NCBI GenBank assembly: GCA_028285185.1
Contig: JANQQD010000302.1
Coordinates: 1 to 41,289 of the forward strand
Direction of reading: 5' to 3'
DNA: 41,289 nt
From: Anaerolineae bacterium
Lineage (GTDB): Bacteria > Pseudomonadota > Alphaproteobacteria > DSM-16000 > Inquilinaceae
The stretch's first letter is position 1; the number at the start of each line of letters is the position of its first letter. The notes beneath the pieces were generated by a model that was given only the letters and a program-made list of their open reading frames with translations, searched no databases and had not been told where the DNA came from. The translations under genes were made by a program, and so were the position numbers. Below, in pieces: positions 24,782 to 32,823 of this stretch.

Positions 24782-25456
24782 GCCCCGCAGGTCCGGACGC
24801 GCCGGTACGTCATCCGGAAACCGGTTTTCTGCACCGTCAGGCACAACGGCCAGAAAGGGCACACCGTGGGCTGCTGCGGCCGCGTGATCCTCCATCGCAT
24901 CGCCGATCATCAGGCAGCGCGAGGGGTTCAGCGGCCCCGCCTCAATCAGCGACTGCACATGGAGCGGCTTGCGGACCGGTGAGCCCAGGACACTGCTGAA
25001 GAAGGGCGCCATGCCGCGCCTCTCAACGATCTCGCGCATCTCCGGTTCCGGCGTGCCGGAGATGACGTGGCAGGGCACGCCGCAATGCCGCGCCGCTTCC
25101 AGCAACGCGCCGGCCCCCGGCACTTCGGGTGCGGCGATCACCTTGTCGCGCACGAGGCTCCCGAACCGGTCGACCAGCCGAGCGATCTCCGCCTCGTCGT
25201 CGCTGCCGCGCAGGGTTTGCTGATAGTGGCGGATCTTGTGGACACGGGAGAGCCCGCCGTGGATCGAATGATATGCTCTGACAGCCGCGACGGCGGCCGG
25301 CCCCAGATCGGCGTAGAGGTCGGCGAAGGCGTCGGCCTTCAGCGCCACCGACTGGCACAGGACGCCGTCGAAATCGAGCAGCAATGCCTGCGGCGGCCGG
25401 GGCAGCCGAAGTTCACACAAGTCCGTTGGCGCCCCACCCCGCACGCCATCAGCCAC
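24722..25456 (-). CDS. HAD-family phosphatase
   Basis: A protein of about 244 residues with all four HAD motifs: LLLDFDGVL (D28, D30), CHVISGTPEPEM, the lysine in GSPVRKPLHV, and CLMIGDAMEDHAAA. The cap is alpha-helical, as in beta-phosphoglucomutase or phosphoglycolate phosphatase types. In this locus it may dephosphorylate a sugar phosphate, for example a nonulosonate-9-phosphate or a heptose phosphate. The start is GTG 25456, six bases after a GGAGG site and overlapping the SDR stop by eight bases. The frame remains open upstream into the SDR gene, but a later start fits better. The 3' end overlaps the convergent DUF115 gene. Confidence 0.85.
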   Translation of the reverse strand: MADGVRGGAPTDLCELRLPRPPQALLLDFDGVLCQSVALKADAFADLYADLGPAAVAAVRAYHSIHGGLSRVHKIRHYQQTLRGSDDEAEIARLVDRFGSLVRDKVIAAPEVPGAGALLEAARHCGVPCHVISGTPEPEMREIVERRGMAPFFSSVLGSPVRKPLHVQSLIEAGPLNPSRCLMIGDAMEDHAAAAAHGVPFLAVVPDGAENRFPDDVPARPDLRGLSDALGLQPGGDRPSRPSV

Positions 25457-26366
25457 CGCCTTCCTCCAGCACTGCCGCCGGGACCGTCTCCGCGGCATGC
25501 GCCAGTACGATCTCGTTCATGCAGTCCAGAAGGCCCTGGCCCATGTCGACATGGGTGTCGGGCACCAGGGTCTGCGCCAAGCGGGGCATGAAGGCGTAGG
25601 GTGTCAGTTCGTAGTGGCCGCTCGGCTCGGCATTGCGGAAGGTCACGTCGATCGGATGGCCCAGGATCTCCTGGATCATGGTCATCAGCTCGCGGATCCT
25701 CATCCGCTCTTGCCCGGTCAGGATCAGATGGGTTCCGGCATAGGACGGGTCCAAGGCCCGCACACTCAGCCGAGCTGCGTCATGCACGTGGATGAATTCG
25801 CGCATGGCGTCGCCGTTGCCCGGATAGTCGATGCTGCGCGTGGCCAGCGCCTCCGTCAGCATCTTGTGGACCCGGTTCCGCCCATCGGCCCGCGGCCCAT
25901 AGAGAGTGCCGTAGCGCAGGATAGTATACGGCAGGCCCAACTGCTGGCCGTAGGTCTCCACATAGGTCTCCGCCGCCTGCTTGCTGGCCCTGTAGAAGGC
26001 GCCGTGCCGGGAATAGACATAGACGGTGGAGGCGAACAGGAAGCGCCTGGCACCGGCCCGGCGCGCGGCCTCCAGGGCGTTGACGGTGCCGACGACATTG
26101 ACCTGGGCGCTGGCCAACGGATCGGCGCTCGCCGCCCCTATATCGGCCATGCCGGCGAAGTGATAGACGACGGAACAGCCGGCGAGCGCCTTTCGCATAC
26201 CGTCGGCATCGCAGATGTCGCACAGCACCATCTCCTGCCCGTCCTGCAGGTGGGGAGAAGGCGCACGGTCGACCACGCGGACGCGGTGGCCGGCCCCGCT
26301 CAGCGCGTCGGCCACATGACTGCCCAGGAACCCGCTGCCACCAAGGACAGCAATGACTTCCGACAT
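25449..26366 (-). CDS. NAD-dependent sugar epimerase/dehydratase (extended SDR)
   Basis: A 305-residue short-chain dehydrogenase-type enzyme acting on nucleotide sugars. The NAD site is VLGGSGFLGSHVADAL (GxxGxxG at about 9-15). The catalytic Y125-x3-K129 is in FYRASKQAAE, with FASTVYVYS before it. LRYGTLYGPRADGRNRVH is the substrate-binding loop. The exact reaction, 4-epimerisation, 4,6-dehydration or reduction, cannot be read from the sequence. ATG 26366 is preceded by AGAGGTGACG, a good ribosome binding site; an in-frame GTG six bases earlier sits inside that site. It lies between the hydroxyacid dehydrogenase and the HAD phosphatase in one minus-strand operon. Confidence 0.88.
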   Translation of the reverse strand: MSEVIAVLGGSGFLGSHVADALSGAGHRVRVVDRAPSPHLQDGQEMVLCDICDADGMRKALAGCSVVYHFAGMADIGAASADPLASAQVNVVGTVNALEAARRAGARRFLFASTVYVYSRHGAFYRASKQAAETYVETYGQQLGLPYTILRYGTLYGPRADGRNRVHKMLTEALATRSIDYPGNGDAMREFIHVHDAARLSVRALDPSYAGTHLILTGQERMRIRELMTMIQEILGHPIDVTFRNAEPSGHYELTPYAFMPRLAQTLVPDTHVDMGQGLLDCMNEIVLAHAAETVPAAVLEEGGG

Positions 26367-26392
26367 CGTCACCTCTTTTCCGCCGGTGCCCG

Positions 26393-27331
26393 CTAGAGCA
26401 GACCGACGTCGCGAAGGGCATGCAGCAGATTGTCCGCCGCCTCCGCCTCCATGGCACCGCGCACTTCGCGCGCCCGCGAACCTGCATGGGGCGAGAGAAC
26501 CACTGCGGGGTGGTTGCTCAGCGGGCCGCGATAGGGCTCTTCTTCGAAGACGTCCAGCGCTGCACCGGACAGATGACCTGTATCGAGGGCCGCCAGCAGT
26601 GCGGGCTCGTCCACCAGCCCGCCGCGTGCGGTATTTATCACGACGGCGCCGGCGGGCAGTCGCGCGATGAACGCCGCGTCGACAAGGTGACGGGTATCGG
26701 GCGTCAGGGGCATGTGCAGCGACACCACATCGGCGCGGCCGTTGAGATCCCCCATTGACATGATCGTGACGCCCAGATTGCGCGCCGCATCGACGTCCAT
26801 CGCCGGATCACTGGCCAGGATCTCGCATCCGAACGGCGCCAGCAGCGTTGCCACGCGACGCCCGATACGACCGAAGCCGATCAATCCGACAGTGCGGGCG
26901 CCGAGATGTGCGCCCGGCACGCTCGGCCAGCGGCCCGCACGGACCTCCCGATCCCCCTCGCAGATACGCCGAAGCACTGCGAGCATGAGACCCACTGTCA
27001 GTTCGGCGACGGCGGCTCCCGGCGCCTCCGGCGTGTTGCGGACCTGAACGCGCTGCGCAGCCGCGGCCTCGAGATCGACATTGTCAACCCCTGCCCCGCA
27101 TCGCGAGACGACTTTGAGAGAGGGTGCAGCCGCCAACACAGAAGGCGTGATCGGCTCGAGACCCGCGATCAAGCCGACCGGATCCATCTCGGCCATCAGG
27201 TCTCGGGCTTCGGCTTCCGTCAGCCGGCGACCCATCGGGTTAACAACGATCTCGGCACCGGCTTCCCGCAGGCTCATGAGCGAGGCGTTGCGCTCTACGG
27301 CGAATCCGGAAGTCGTAATCAACACCCTCAT
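26393..27331 (-). CDS. D-isomer-specific 2-hydroxyacid dehydrogenase
   Basis: A 312-residue NAD-dependent dehydrogenase of the SerA/glyoxylate reductase type. The Rossmann motif is LIGFGRIGRRV (G152-G157). Catalytic residues are R236 in INTARGGLVDE, E265 in VFEEEP and H282 in LSPHAGSR. It has no C-terminal ACT domain, so it is not a full-length 3-phosphoglycerate dehydrogenase. In the operon with an SDR and a phosphatase it could oxidise or reduce a 2-hydroxy or 2-keto sugar acid; the substrate is unknown. It is the first gene of its operon and is divergent from the four-cysteine protein no. 3. Confidence 0.9.
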   Translation of the reverse strand: MRVLITTSGFAVERNASLMSLREAGAEIVVNPMGRRLTEAEARDLMAEMDPVGLIAGLEPITPSVLAAAPSLKVVSRCGAGVDNVDLEAAAAQRVQVRNTPEAPGAAVAELTVGLMLAVLRRICEGDREVRAGRWPSVPGAHLGARTVGLIGFGRIGRRVATLLAPFGCEILASDPAMDVDAARNLGVTIMSMGDLNGRADVVSLHMPLTPDTRHLVDAAFIARLPAGAVVINTARGGLVDEPALLAALDTGHLSGAALDVFEEEPYRGPLSNHPAVVLSPHAGSRAREVRGAMEAEAADNLLHALRDVGLL

Positions 27332-27433
27332 TGTCCTGTGCCGCCGCCCGATTGACCCCTTGTGAGGCGCGACCTATACCAGCGCCCAACGCGCTGGTCG
27401 ACGGACCAGGCCAGCTGGGAGATGGGACACCGG

Positions 27434-29245
27434 ATGAAGGCGGTGCGCCATGCCTCGACAATTCCGCGCCACGCCCCTTTGAGTGATCGGCTGATCAACT
27501 GGGCCAGCCTCTATTCGCCTCTGTCGTATCTGCAGATGGGAATGCGCGCCGCCGGACGTGCCGTGGAATCGGCGGCGGCGGGCATACGGTCGGCGGAACG
27601 GCCGGTAAAGCTGTGCATGCGCGTCTTGCTTGGGCCCGTGAACCGCGCGCAGATGGGGGCAGCGGCTGTCCGCCGGTTCCTGCATCGCCGCAGGGCTGCG
27701 TGGCATCGGGCCCGCACGATGGCGCTGATGGAGCGCATCGAGGCTGAGGCGGAGGCTTGCGCGGCCGCCGACCCGGCGGCACCGGTCATCGCCCATTTCA
27801 GCGTCACCGCGCGCACCGACACGATCACTTTCTGCGGGCTGGCCATGCAGCTCGCCAGCTGGGGCCTGCGTCTGGGCGGCGTACGGGTGGCCAATTTCGT
27901 CTGCACCGGCGGACAGGGCCGCTGCATGGGCGGACACCCGAGCCGCCTTCTGGAGGAGCCGCCCTGCACGGGCTGCCGGACGATCAGCGACCGCTGGTTC
28001 CGCGAAGGGCTGCGTGCGGACTTTCCCGCCTCCCTGCGCCCGGCGCCGGACACGGACAGGCCGCTTGAACAAGCGCTTCAGGTGCAGCACAGGGGCCTCC
28101 CGCTGGGGCAGCTGATCCTGCCGTCCTTGCAATGGAGCCTGCGCCGCCTTCATCTGGTCGACGACACGGCAACGCGCAGGCTAGCCGCCCACTACCTGGC
28201 CTCGGCCCGCGCCCTGATCGACCCCTTCGAGGCGTTTCTGGATCGCGTCAAGCCACGGGCGGTGCTTGTGTTCAACGGCGTCTTCTATGCCGAAGCGACC
28301 GTCAGGGCCGTTGCACTGGCCCGGGGCATCCCCGTCTACAGCTATGAATACGGCCACCTGCCCAACACCCTCTACTTTTCAGACGATCTAGCCTGCGACG
28401 TGGCCATGCGCGTGCCGGACGATTTCCGCATGACGCCTGACCGGGACGCGCGGATGGATCGCTACCTCGCCGACCGGTTTGCGGGCGGCGCTACCATGGG
28501 GTCGGTCAGGTTCTTTCAAGAGGTACGGTCGTTGGACCCCGCCCTGATCGCGAAGGCCCGATCTTGTCGCCGCGTCGTCAGCGTCTTCACCAACGTGGCG
28601 TTCGATACGAGCCACATCAAAGCGAATTACTTGTTCCCATCGATGATCGCATGGGCGGAAGCCGTTGCCGAAGAGGCGTCGCGCCACCCGGATGTTCTGT
28701 TCGTCATCCGCGCCCATCCCAGCGAAGCGCGCCGTCAGAAGCCAACTGCCGAGCCGGTGGTGGACTGGCTGGCTGCCAAGGGGCTGCTGGGCGCGAACAA
28801 CATCCATGTCATCCGGCCCGATGAGTTCGCCAACTCCTACGAGCTTGTCGGTCTTTCCGACCTTGTGCTGGTCTACAACTCGACGGTCGGCGTCGAAGCA
28901 CTGATCAGCGGCAAGCCGATGCTGAACGCCGGGCTTCCGAAATACCGCTTCGAGCCGTTCTTCCACCGGTTCGAGGATGTGGGTGCCTATCTGGAACAGC
29001 TCCGTGCCGATATCGATTCGCCTCCGACGGTCGATGCCGAAACGCAGGCACGCGCACGCCGTTTCATGTACTACCTGTACTTCGAGACCTCGCTGGACTT
29101 CGCGCCATTCCTGAAGCACGTGACCGGCGCCAGCTGGCTGCTGCGGGACGATCTCCAGGCGCGGGATTTCGACCCGGCGCACTGTGAAGAAACTGCAATC
29201 CTGCGCCGCGGATTGCTGGGCGAAGGTGGCTTCCACTATTCCTAG
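27434..29245 (+). CDS. Four-cysteine GT-B-like protein no. 3
   Basis: A protein of about 603 residues, the longest of the three paralogues. The cysteine motif is C157-x6-C164-x13-C178-x2-C181 (FVCTGGQGRC...PPCTGC) at bases 27902-27976, after FCGLAMQLASWGLRLGG. The middle has HRGLPLGQLILPSLQWSLRR, LVFNGVFYAEATVRA and VYSYEYGHLPNTLYF. The C-terminal half has FVIRAHPSEARRQK, VVDWLAAKG and LVLVYNSTVGVEALISGKP. It has an extra arginine-rich N-terminal ~100 residues. The frame is open from a GTG at 27362; ATG 27434 is chosen because it leaves room for a divergent promoter, and ATG 27422 is also possible. Unlike nos. 1 and 2 it has no adjacent CMP-sugar synthetase. Confidence 0.72.
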   Translation: MKAVRHASTIPRHAPLSDRLINWASLYSPLSYLQMGMRAAGRAVESAAAGIRSAERPVKLCMRVLLGPVNRAQMGAAAVRRFLHRRRAAWHRARTMALMERIEAEAEACAAADPAAPVIAHFSVTARTDTITFCGLAMQLASWGLRLGGVRVANFVCTGGQGRCMGGHPSRLLEEPPCTGCRTISDRWFREGLRADFPASLRPAPDTDRPLEQALQVQHRGLPLGQLILPSLQWSLRRLHLVDDTATRRLAAHYLASARALIDPFEAFLDRVKPRAVLVFNGVFYAEATVRAVALARGIPVYSYEYGHLPNTLYFSDDLACDVAMRVPDDFRMTPDRDARMDRYLADRFAGGATMGSVRFFQEVRSLDPALIAKARSCRRVVSVFTNVAFDTSHIKANYLFPSMIAWAEAVAEEASRHPDVLFVIRAHPSEARRQKPTAEPVVDWLAAKGLLGANNIHVIRPDEFANSYELVGLSDLVLVYNSTVGVEALISGKPMLNAGLPKYRFEPFFHRFEDVGAYLEQLRADIDSPPTVDAETQARARRFMYYLYFETSLDFAPFLKHVTGASWLLRDDLQARDFDPAHCEETAILRRGLLGEGGFHYS

Positions 29246-29262
29246 GGTCTGGACATGGCGCC

Positions 29263-29294
29263 GGGGTATTGCGTGAGACCAAAGCAATCGCCCC
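29263..29294 (+). terminator. Stem-loop after four-cysteine protein no. 3
   Basis: GGGG-T-ATTGC pairs with GCAAT-CG-CCCC across an 11-base loop, giving nine base pairs with one small internal mismatch, 18 bases after the stop at 29245. AAAAG follows rather than a T tract. It could be a weak terminator or a 5' leader structure for the gene at 29320. It argues against the TTG at 29269 as a start. Confidence 0.35.
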
Positions 29295-29319
29295 AAAAGT
29301 GTCCGACGGGACTCGGCAG

Positions 29320-30294
29320 ATGAGCAGGATCAAGCGCCTGGTTCGGCGCCTGTGGCCAAACCGCTATAGGCACTGGCTGTCTCGGTTCAGCGCTCTTGTC
29401 GCTTTGGCCGACCTCTATCGCCTGACGCCCAACGGCCCGCGCTTGCAGGAAGTGCATCGGCTATATCTTGCGCAGATCGCATATCGGCGAAACCTGGCGG
29501 CGGAAATGCGACGCCGCTATCCCGAGCTTGTGGATGAGCCGCTGGAACAGCGGCGCTTGATGCGGCAGAGCGAGGTGAAGGTCTTCTCTCAGTGCGGCGA
29601 AGACGGGATTCTGCTGCATATCCTCTCGAAGATCGGCGCCGAAACGCGGACCGCCGTGGAGGTAGGTGCTGGCGGATACTCATCGAACATCGCCAATCTG
29701 GTCGTGACCTTCGGGTGGCACGGTGTGTTCATCGACGCCAACCCCCAGGATCTGAAGCTGCTCGAGACCTGGACCCTCAACGGCCGGCCGGAGCGGAATC
29801 CACTGTCCTACAAGCTTCGCGAGGCCTGGATCACCCGCGACAACATCAACGCCGTGATCCTGGAGGAGACCGGCGGAAAAGCGCTGGACGTCTTGTCGAT
29901 CGATATCGACGGCAACGACTATTGGATCTGGGAAGCACTGGATGCCGTCAAACCGCGCATCGTGGTTGTCGAGTACAATGCGATCTTCGGCGACGACCGT
30001 GCATGCTCCACGCCCTACAGCCCTGACTTCTCAAGGGATTCCTTCCATCCATCGGGGAAGATCTGCGGCGCCTCGTTGCCAGCCCTAGAGAAACTTGGTC
30101 GGCGCAAGGGATATCGTTTGGTGTGCTGCGATTCCTGGGGGATCAATGCCATCTTCATGCGCGAGGACCTCGCCGAAGGCCGGTTCGATGCGTTGACGGC
30201 AGCACAGGCGTTCTATGATCACGTTCAATGGCAAGCGGTGTATGGGGATTTGCGGCCAGAGCTTCCCAAGTTGGACCTGGTCGACACCGATTAA
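29320..30294 (+). CDS. FkbM-like methyltransferase-fold protein
   Basis: A protein of about 324 residues. VFSQCGEDGILLHIL leads into the SAM-type motif AVEVGAGGYSSNIANL, then GVFIDANPQDLKLL, VLSIDIDGNDYWIW and IVVVEYNAIFG. These match an FkbM-related group of methyltransferase-fold proteins seen in polysaccharide loci. A late CDSWGINAIFMRED is conserved in style. The acceptor is unknown. ATG 29320 is chosen; a TTG start at 29269 would lie within a stem-loop. The N-terminus is rich in arginine and may contact membrane or acceptor. The gene lies between the four-cysteine protein no. 3 and the radical SAM gene. Confidence 0.8.
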   Translation: MSRIKRLVRRLWPNRYRHWLSRFSALVALADLYRLTPNGPRLQEVHRLYLAQIAYRRNLAAEMRRRYPELVDEPLEQRRLMRQSEVKVFSQCGEDGILLHILSKIGAETRTAVEVGAGGYSSNIANLVVTFGWHGVFIDANPQDLKLLETWTLNGRPERNPLSYKLREAWITRDNINAVILEETGGKALDVLSIDIDGNDYWIWEALDAVKPRIVVVEYNAIFGDDRACSTPYSPDFSRDSFHPSGKICGASLPALEKLGRRKGYRLVCCDSWGINAIFMREDLAEGRFDALTAAQAFYDHVQWQAVYGDLRPELPKLDLVDTD

Positions 30295-30410
30295 CCATTT
30301 GAAAAATATGCCTTCCTGGCCATGCTCAATGACCCAGTTTCGGTGAAAAAACTTGATCAGTCCGCTCGGTTGATCTACACGGCGTGGCTGTAGACTGCGG
30401 CGCTGCGTTG

Positions 30411-30429
30411 GCGCCGGCCCCACCGGCGC
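30411..30429 (+). promoter_or_regulatory. Stem-loop just upstream of radical SAM gene
   Basis: GCGCCGG and CCGGCGC form a perfect 7-bp GC stem with a 5-base loop. The stem ends four bases before the ribosome binding site GGATGGAG (30433-30440) of the gene at 30445. It may tune translation or terminate an upstream transcript. Confidence 0.35.
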
Positions 30430-30444
30430 GACGGATGGAGATCC

Positions 30445-31830
30445 ATGGCCAAACGCCTGCTTTCGGCGCCAATCGCCGTGAACCTCGAGATCACCGAGCT
30501 GTGCAATGTCAAATGCCGGCATTGTTACAACTTCTGGCGCGACGAAAGCATGGGGTCGGTCAGCCTGAACAGGGACAGGCTGGACAGTCTGATCGATCAG
30601 TTCGTGGAAGCGGGTATCTTCCATGTGGTGCTGACCGGTGGCGAACCCTTCTCCAACTTCGATCTGTTGGAGCATGGGTTCCGGCGCCTGCAGGACAACA
30701 ACATTTCGATCAGCTGCAATTCCAACCTGATGCTGGCCACGCCGGAGAAATGCGAGCGCCTGGCGGCCGTCGGGCTGGACCATATCCTGACCAGCCTGCC
30801 CTCCAGCGACCCGGCAACCACGGACTACATCATGCACAGTCCGGGGTCGTTCGAGCGCGTCATGACGGGCATCCAGAACGCGACGAAGGCCGGCATCCGC
30901 GTGTCGGTGAACATGGTCATCACGCGCAAGAACATGCACCAGGTGTACGAGACGGCGCGGCTGGTCTCCCGGATGGGTGCGCAGAAGCTGTTCACCACAC
31001 GGGCCGTGCCGCCGACCTACAGCCACAACGATCCCGACCCGGACCTGCAGCTCGAGTCGTATGAGATCAAGGCGGCGCTGGATGCAGCCATCCGGGCGCG
31101 GGACGATTTCGGCATCATGATCGGCACGCTGGTCAGCTATCCGCTCTGCTTCCTGAGTGATCTGGAGAAGTACAAGGATTTCGTCGGGCGCGGCTGCCCG
31201 GCGCAGGCCGGCAACGTGATGGCGCTGAATGCCACGGGCGACAGCCACGCCTGCGTGCATGAGGAGGAGTCCTACGGCAACGTCTTCGAGCGCCCGATCG
31301 CCGAGATCTTCCAATCACGCGAGATGCGCAAATGGCATGACGGCAGCTTCCACAATCCGGCCTGCGATGGCTGCCGCTACATCAACATCTGCGAATCCGG
31401 ATGCAGCATGACGGCCTGCGCCACCAGCGGGGACCATTCCCACAAGGATCCGCTGTTCGTCGGCCCGGATGCATTTGCCAGGCATTACGACTTCCTTGCG
31501 CCGGAGCTGCCACGGCATGTCGACGACAGCATCCGGTTCTATGCGCCGAAGCGGCTGCGGTTCCGCAGGGAAGACGGGTTCCACGTGCTGAACATCCGCT
31601 GGGCGAACGCCATCAACGTCTCCGACGAGGTCGCGGAATTCCTGATCCGCTACCGCGACTCCGGTGAACCGTTCACGATCTCCGACTTCGGTGCCGACCG
31701 GCGCGACGTCCTGGCGGGCCTGCTGTTCAAAGATGCGGTGGAGTCGCCGGACCTGGCCCGGGCGGACGACAAGCGCGACAAGGCCGGCCTCAGCTTCAAT
31801 ATCGGTGAGGTGGTCGGCTTCGCCGCTTGA
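30445..31830 (+). CDS. Radical SAM/SPASM protein with PqqD-like C-terminal domain
   Basis: A 461-residue enzyme. The SAM cluster site is C20-x3-C24-x2-C27 (ELCNVKCRHCYNF), with VVLTGGEPF as the GGE motif. The SPASM region spans about 250-335 (GCPAQAGN, HACVHEEE, ACDGCRYINICESGCSMTAC), which would hold two auxiliary clusters. Residues ~360-430 (LRFRREDGFHVLN, INVSDEVAEFLIRYRDSGEPFT) resemble the small winged-helix PqqD/RiPP recognition element. Such fusions are known in enzymes that modify ribosomal peptides. No clear precursor gene lies nearby, so a glycan or peptide substrate remains open. GGATGGAG five bases upstream supports ATG 30445. A strong hairpin follows the gene. Confidence 0.88.
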   Translation: MAKRLLSAPIAVNLEITELCNVKCRHCYNFWRDESMGSVSLNRDRLDSLIDQFVEAGIFHVVLTGGEPFSNFDLLEHGFRRLQDNNISISCNSNLMLATPEKCERLAAVGLDHILTSLPSSDPATTDYIMHSPGSFERVMTGIQNATKAGIRVSVNMVITRKNMHQVYETARLVSRMGAQKLFTTRAVPPTYSHNDPDPDLQLESYEIKAALDAAIRARDDFGIMIGTLVSYPLCFLSDLEKYKDFVGRGCPAQAGNVMALNATGDSHACVHEEESYGNVFERPIAEIFQSREMRKWHDGSFHNPACDGCRYINICESGCSMTACATSGDHSHKDPLFVGPDAFARHYDFLAPELPRHVDDSIRFYAPKRLRFRREDGFHVLNIRWANAINVSDEVAEFLIRYRDSGEPFTISDFGADRRDVLAGLLFKDAVESPDLARADDKRDKAGLSFNIGEVVGFAA

Positions 31831-31871
31831 CGGTCGTCAGATCGCCGCAGCCCGCATTCGGAAGAGCCAGC

Positions 31872-31904
31872 AAGCCCGCATCGGCGGGTGCCGCCCGCGG
31901 GCTT
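31872..31904 (+). terminator. Strong two-part stem-loop after radical SAM gene
   Basis: The outer stem AAGCCCGC/GCGGGCTT (8 bp) encloses an inner stem GGCGG/CCGCC (5 bp) with a GTG loop; only ATC and C are unpaired between them. It starts 41 bases after the stop at 31830 and lies before the methyltransferase gene. The position and stability fit a terminator, although the T run is only two bases. Confidence 0.5.
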
Positions 31905-32013
31905 CACGATGCGCAACCACCTGTAGTAAGACCGCTCGCGCCATGTGCCTGGTCGCCGGCCGCTACGGGGCCATGGGCAGCAATCGGACAGTCAGCGGCG
32001 CATGCCGGGACAC

Positions 32014-32802
32014 ATGAAAGCGACGGCGTTGGGCGCAAGGTCAGTTTTCCAATCCCTGTTTTCCCGTCGCTCTGTCTCCGATCAACCGGGACCTACCGGC
32101 GAATGCACGCCATTCCAGGCGGCGAAGATCGTACGTCGTCACTTTGTCCGCACACGGTTCTTCGATACGGCCGACGTACCAGACGAGATCTCTGGGTTTG
32201 AGGATCTTACATTCCTCTTCGGCACCTCACAGGCCAACTATGCCCTCTGCCTGCTGGGACTTGAGGAAGCAGCCTATCTTTATCGTCTGGTGCGCAGCAT
32301 GGCGTCCCCGCGCATCGCCGAGATCGGCCGCTTCAAGGGGGGCACCACCTTCCTGCTCGCAGCCGCAGGCGGTCTGGTGACCAGCATCGACCTGCCTGTG
32401 TCGGACGGCAGAGATGCTGTCGACACCGGGGCCGGCTCGATCGACGGCGAACGCTTGGATGCACTGCTGAGATCCGCGCTGCAGCGCGCGGGGTTGGGGG
32501 ACCGGGTCAACCTGATCCAGGGAGATTCCAGGGCACAGGCCCCGGAGCCCCAGTCTTTCGACATCGTCTTCATCGACGGCGACCACAGCTATGCCAACGC
32601 CAAAGCCGACATCGGAGCCTGGCACGATGCCGTGCGTGTCGGCGGCGCCCTGCTGATCCACGACGTCGAGCGGGCCGACGTCATGATCAAAGGCGTGCCC
32701 GAGCTCCGACGTCTGCTGGACGAGTTCCTCGCGGAACAGCAAGGCCGCTATGAGAAGGTTGCGTCCGCTGGCTCGGTCGCGCATCTGCGCCGGCTGGGTT
32801 GA
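32014..32802 (+). CDS. Class I SAM-dependent methyltransferase (Methyltransf_24 type)
   Basis: A 262-residue protein. IAEIGRFKGGTTFLLAAAGG is the SAM-binding loop. IVFIDGDHSYANAKADI and GGALLIHDVE are the metal-binding and catalytic segments of the cephalosporin-hydroxylase/CmcI and Methyltransf_24 group. It probably methylates a sugar in the glycan. ATG 32014 (MKATALG) is preferred to the earlier in-frame ATG at 31945, whose extension lies in non-conserved sequence. The 3' end faces a convergent GT2 gene across 21 bases. Confidence 0.85.
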   Translation: MKATALGARSVFQSLFSRRSVSDQPGPTGECTPFQAAKIVRRHFVRTRFFDTADVPDEISGFEDLTFLFGTSQANYALCLLGLEEAAYLYRLVRSMASPRIAEIGRFKGGTTFLLAAAGGLVTSIDLPVSDGRDAVDTGAGSIDGERLDALLRSALQRAGLGDRVNLIQGDSRAQAPEPQSFDIVFIDGDHSYANAKADIGAWHDAVRVGGALLIHDVERADVMIKGVPELRRLLDEFLAEQQGRYEKVASAGSVAHLRRLG

Positions 32803-32823
32803 GGTCGCCCGTCCTCTCCCCGC

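Noticed and set aside
30353..30400. TTGATC repeats with TACACG/TAGACT as promoter before the radical SAM gene
   Set aside because: Spacing or -10 match is poor for each combination, so I could not support a promoter.
30085..31314. 409-codon minus-strand open frame opposite the radical SAM gene
   Set aside because: The radical SAM and SPASM cysteines on the plus strand are decisive; the antisense frame has no motif.
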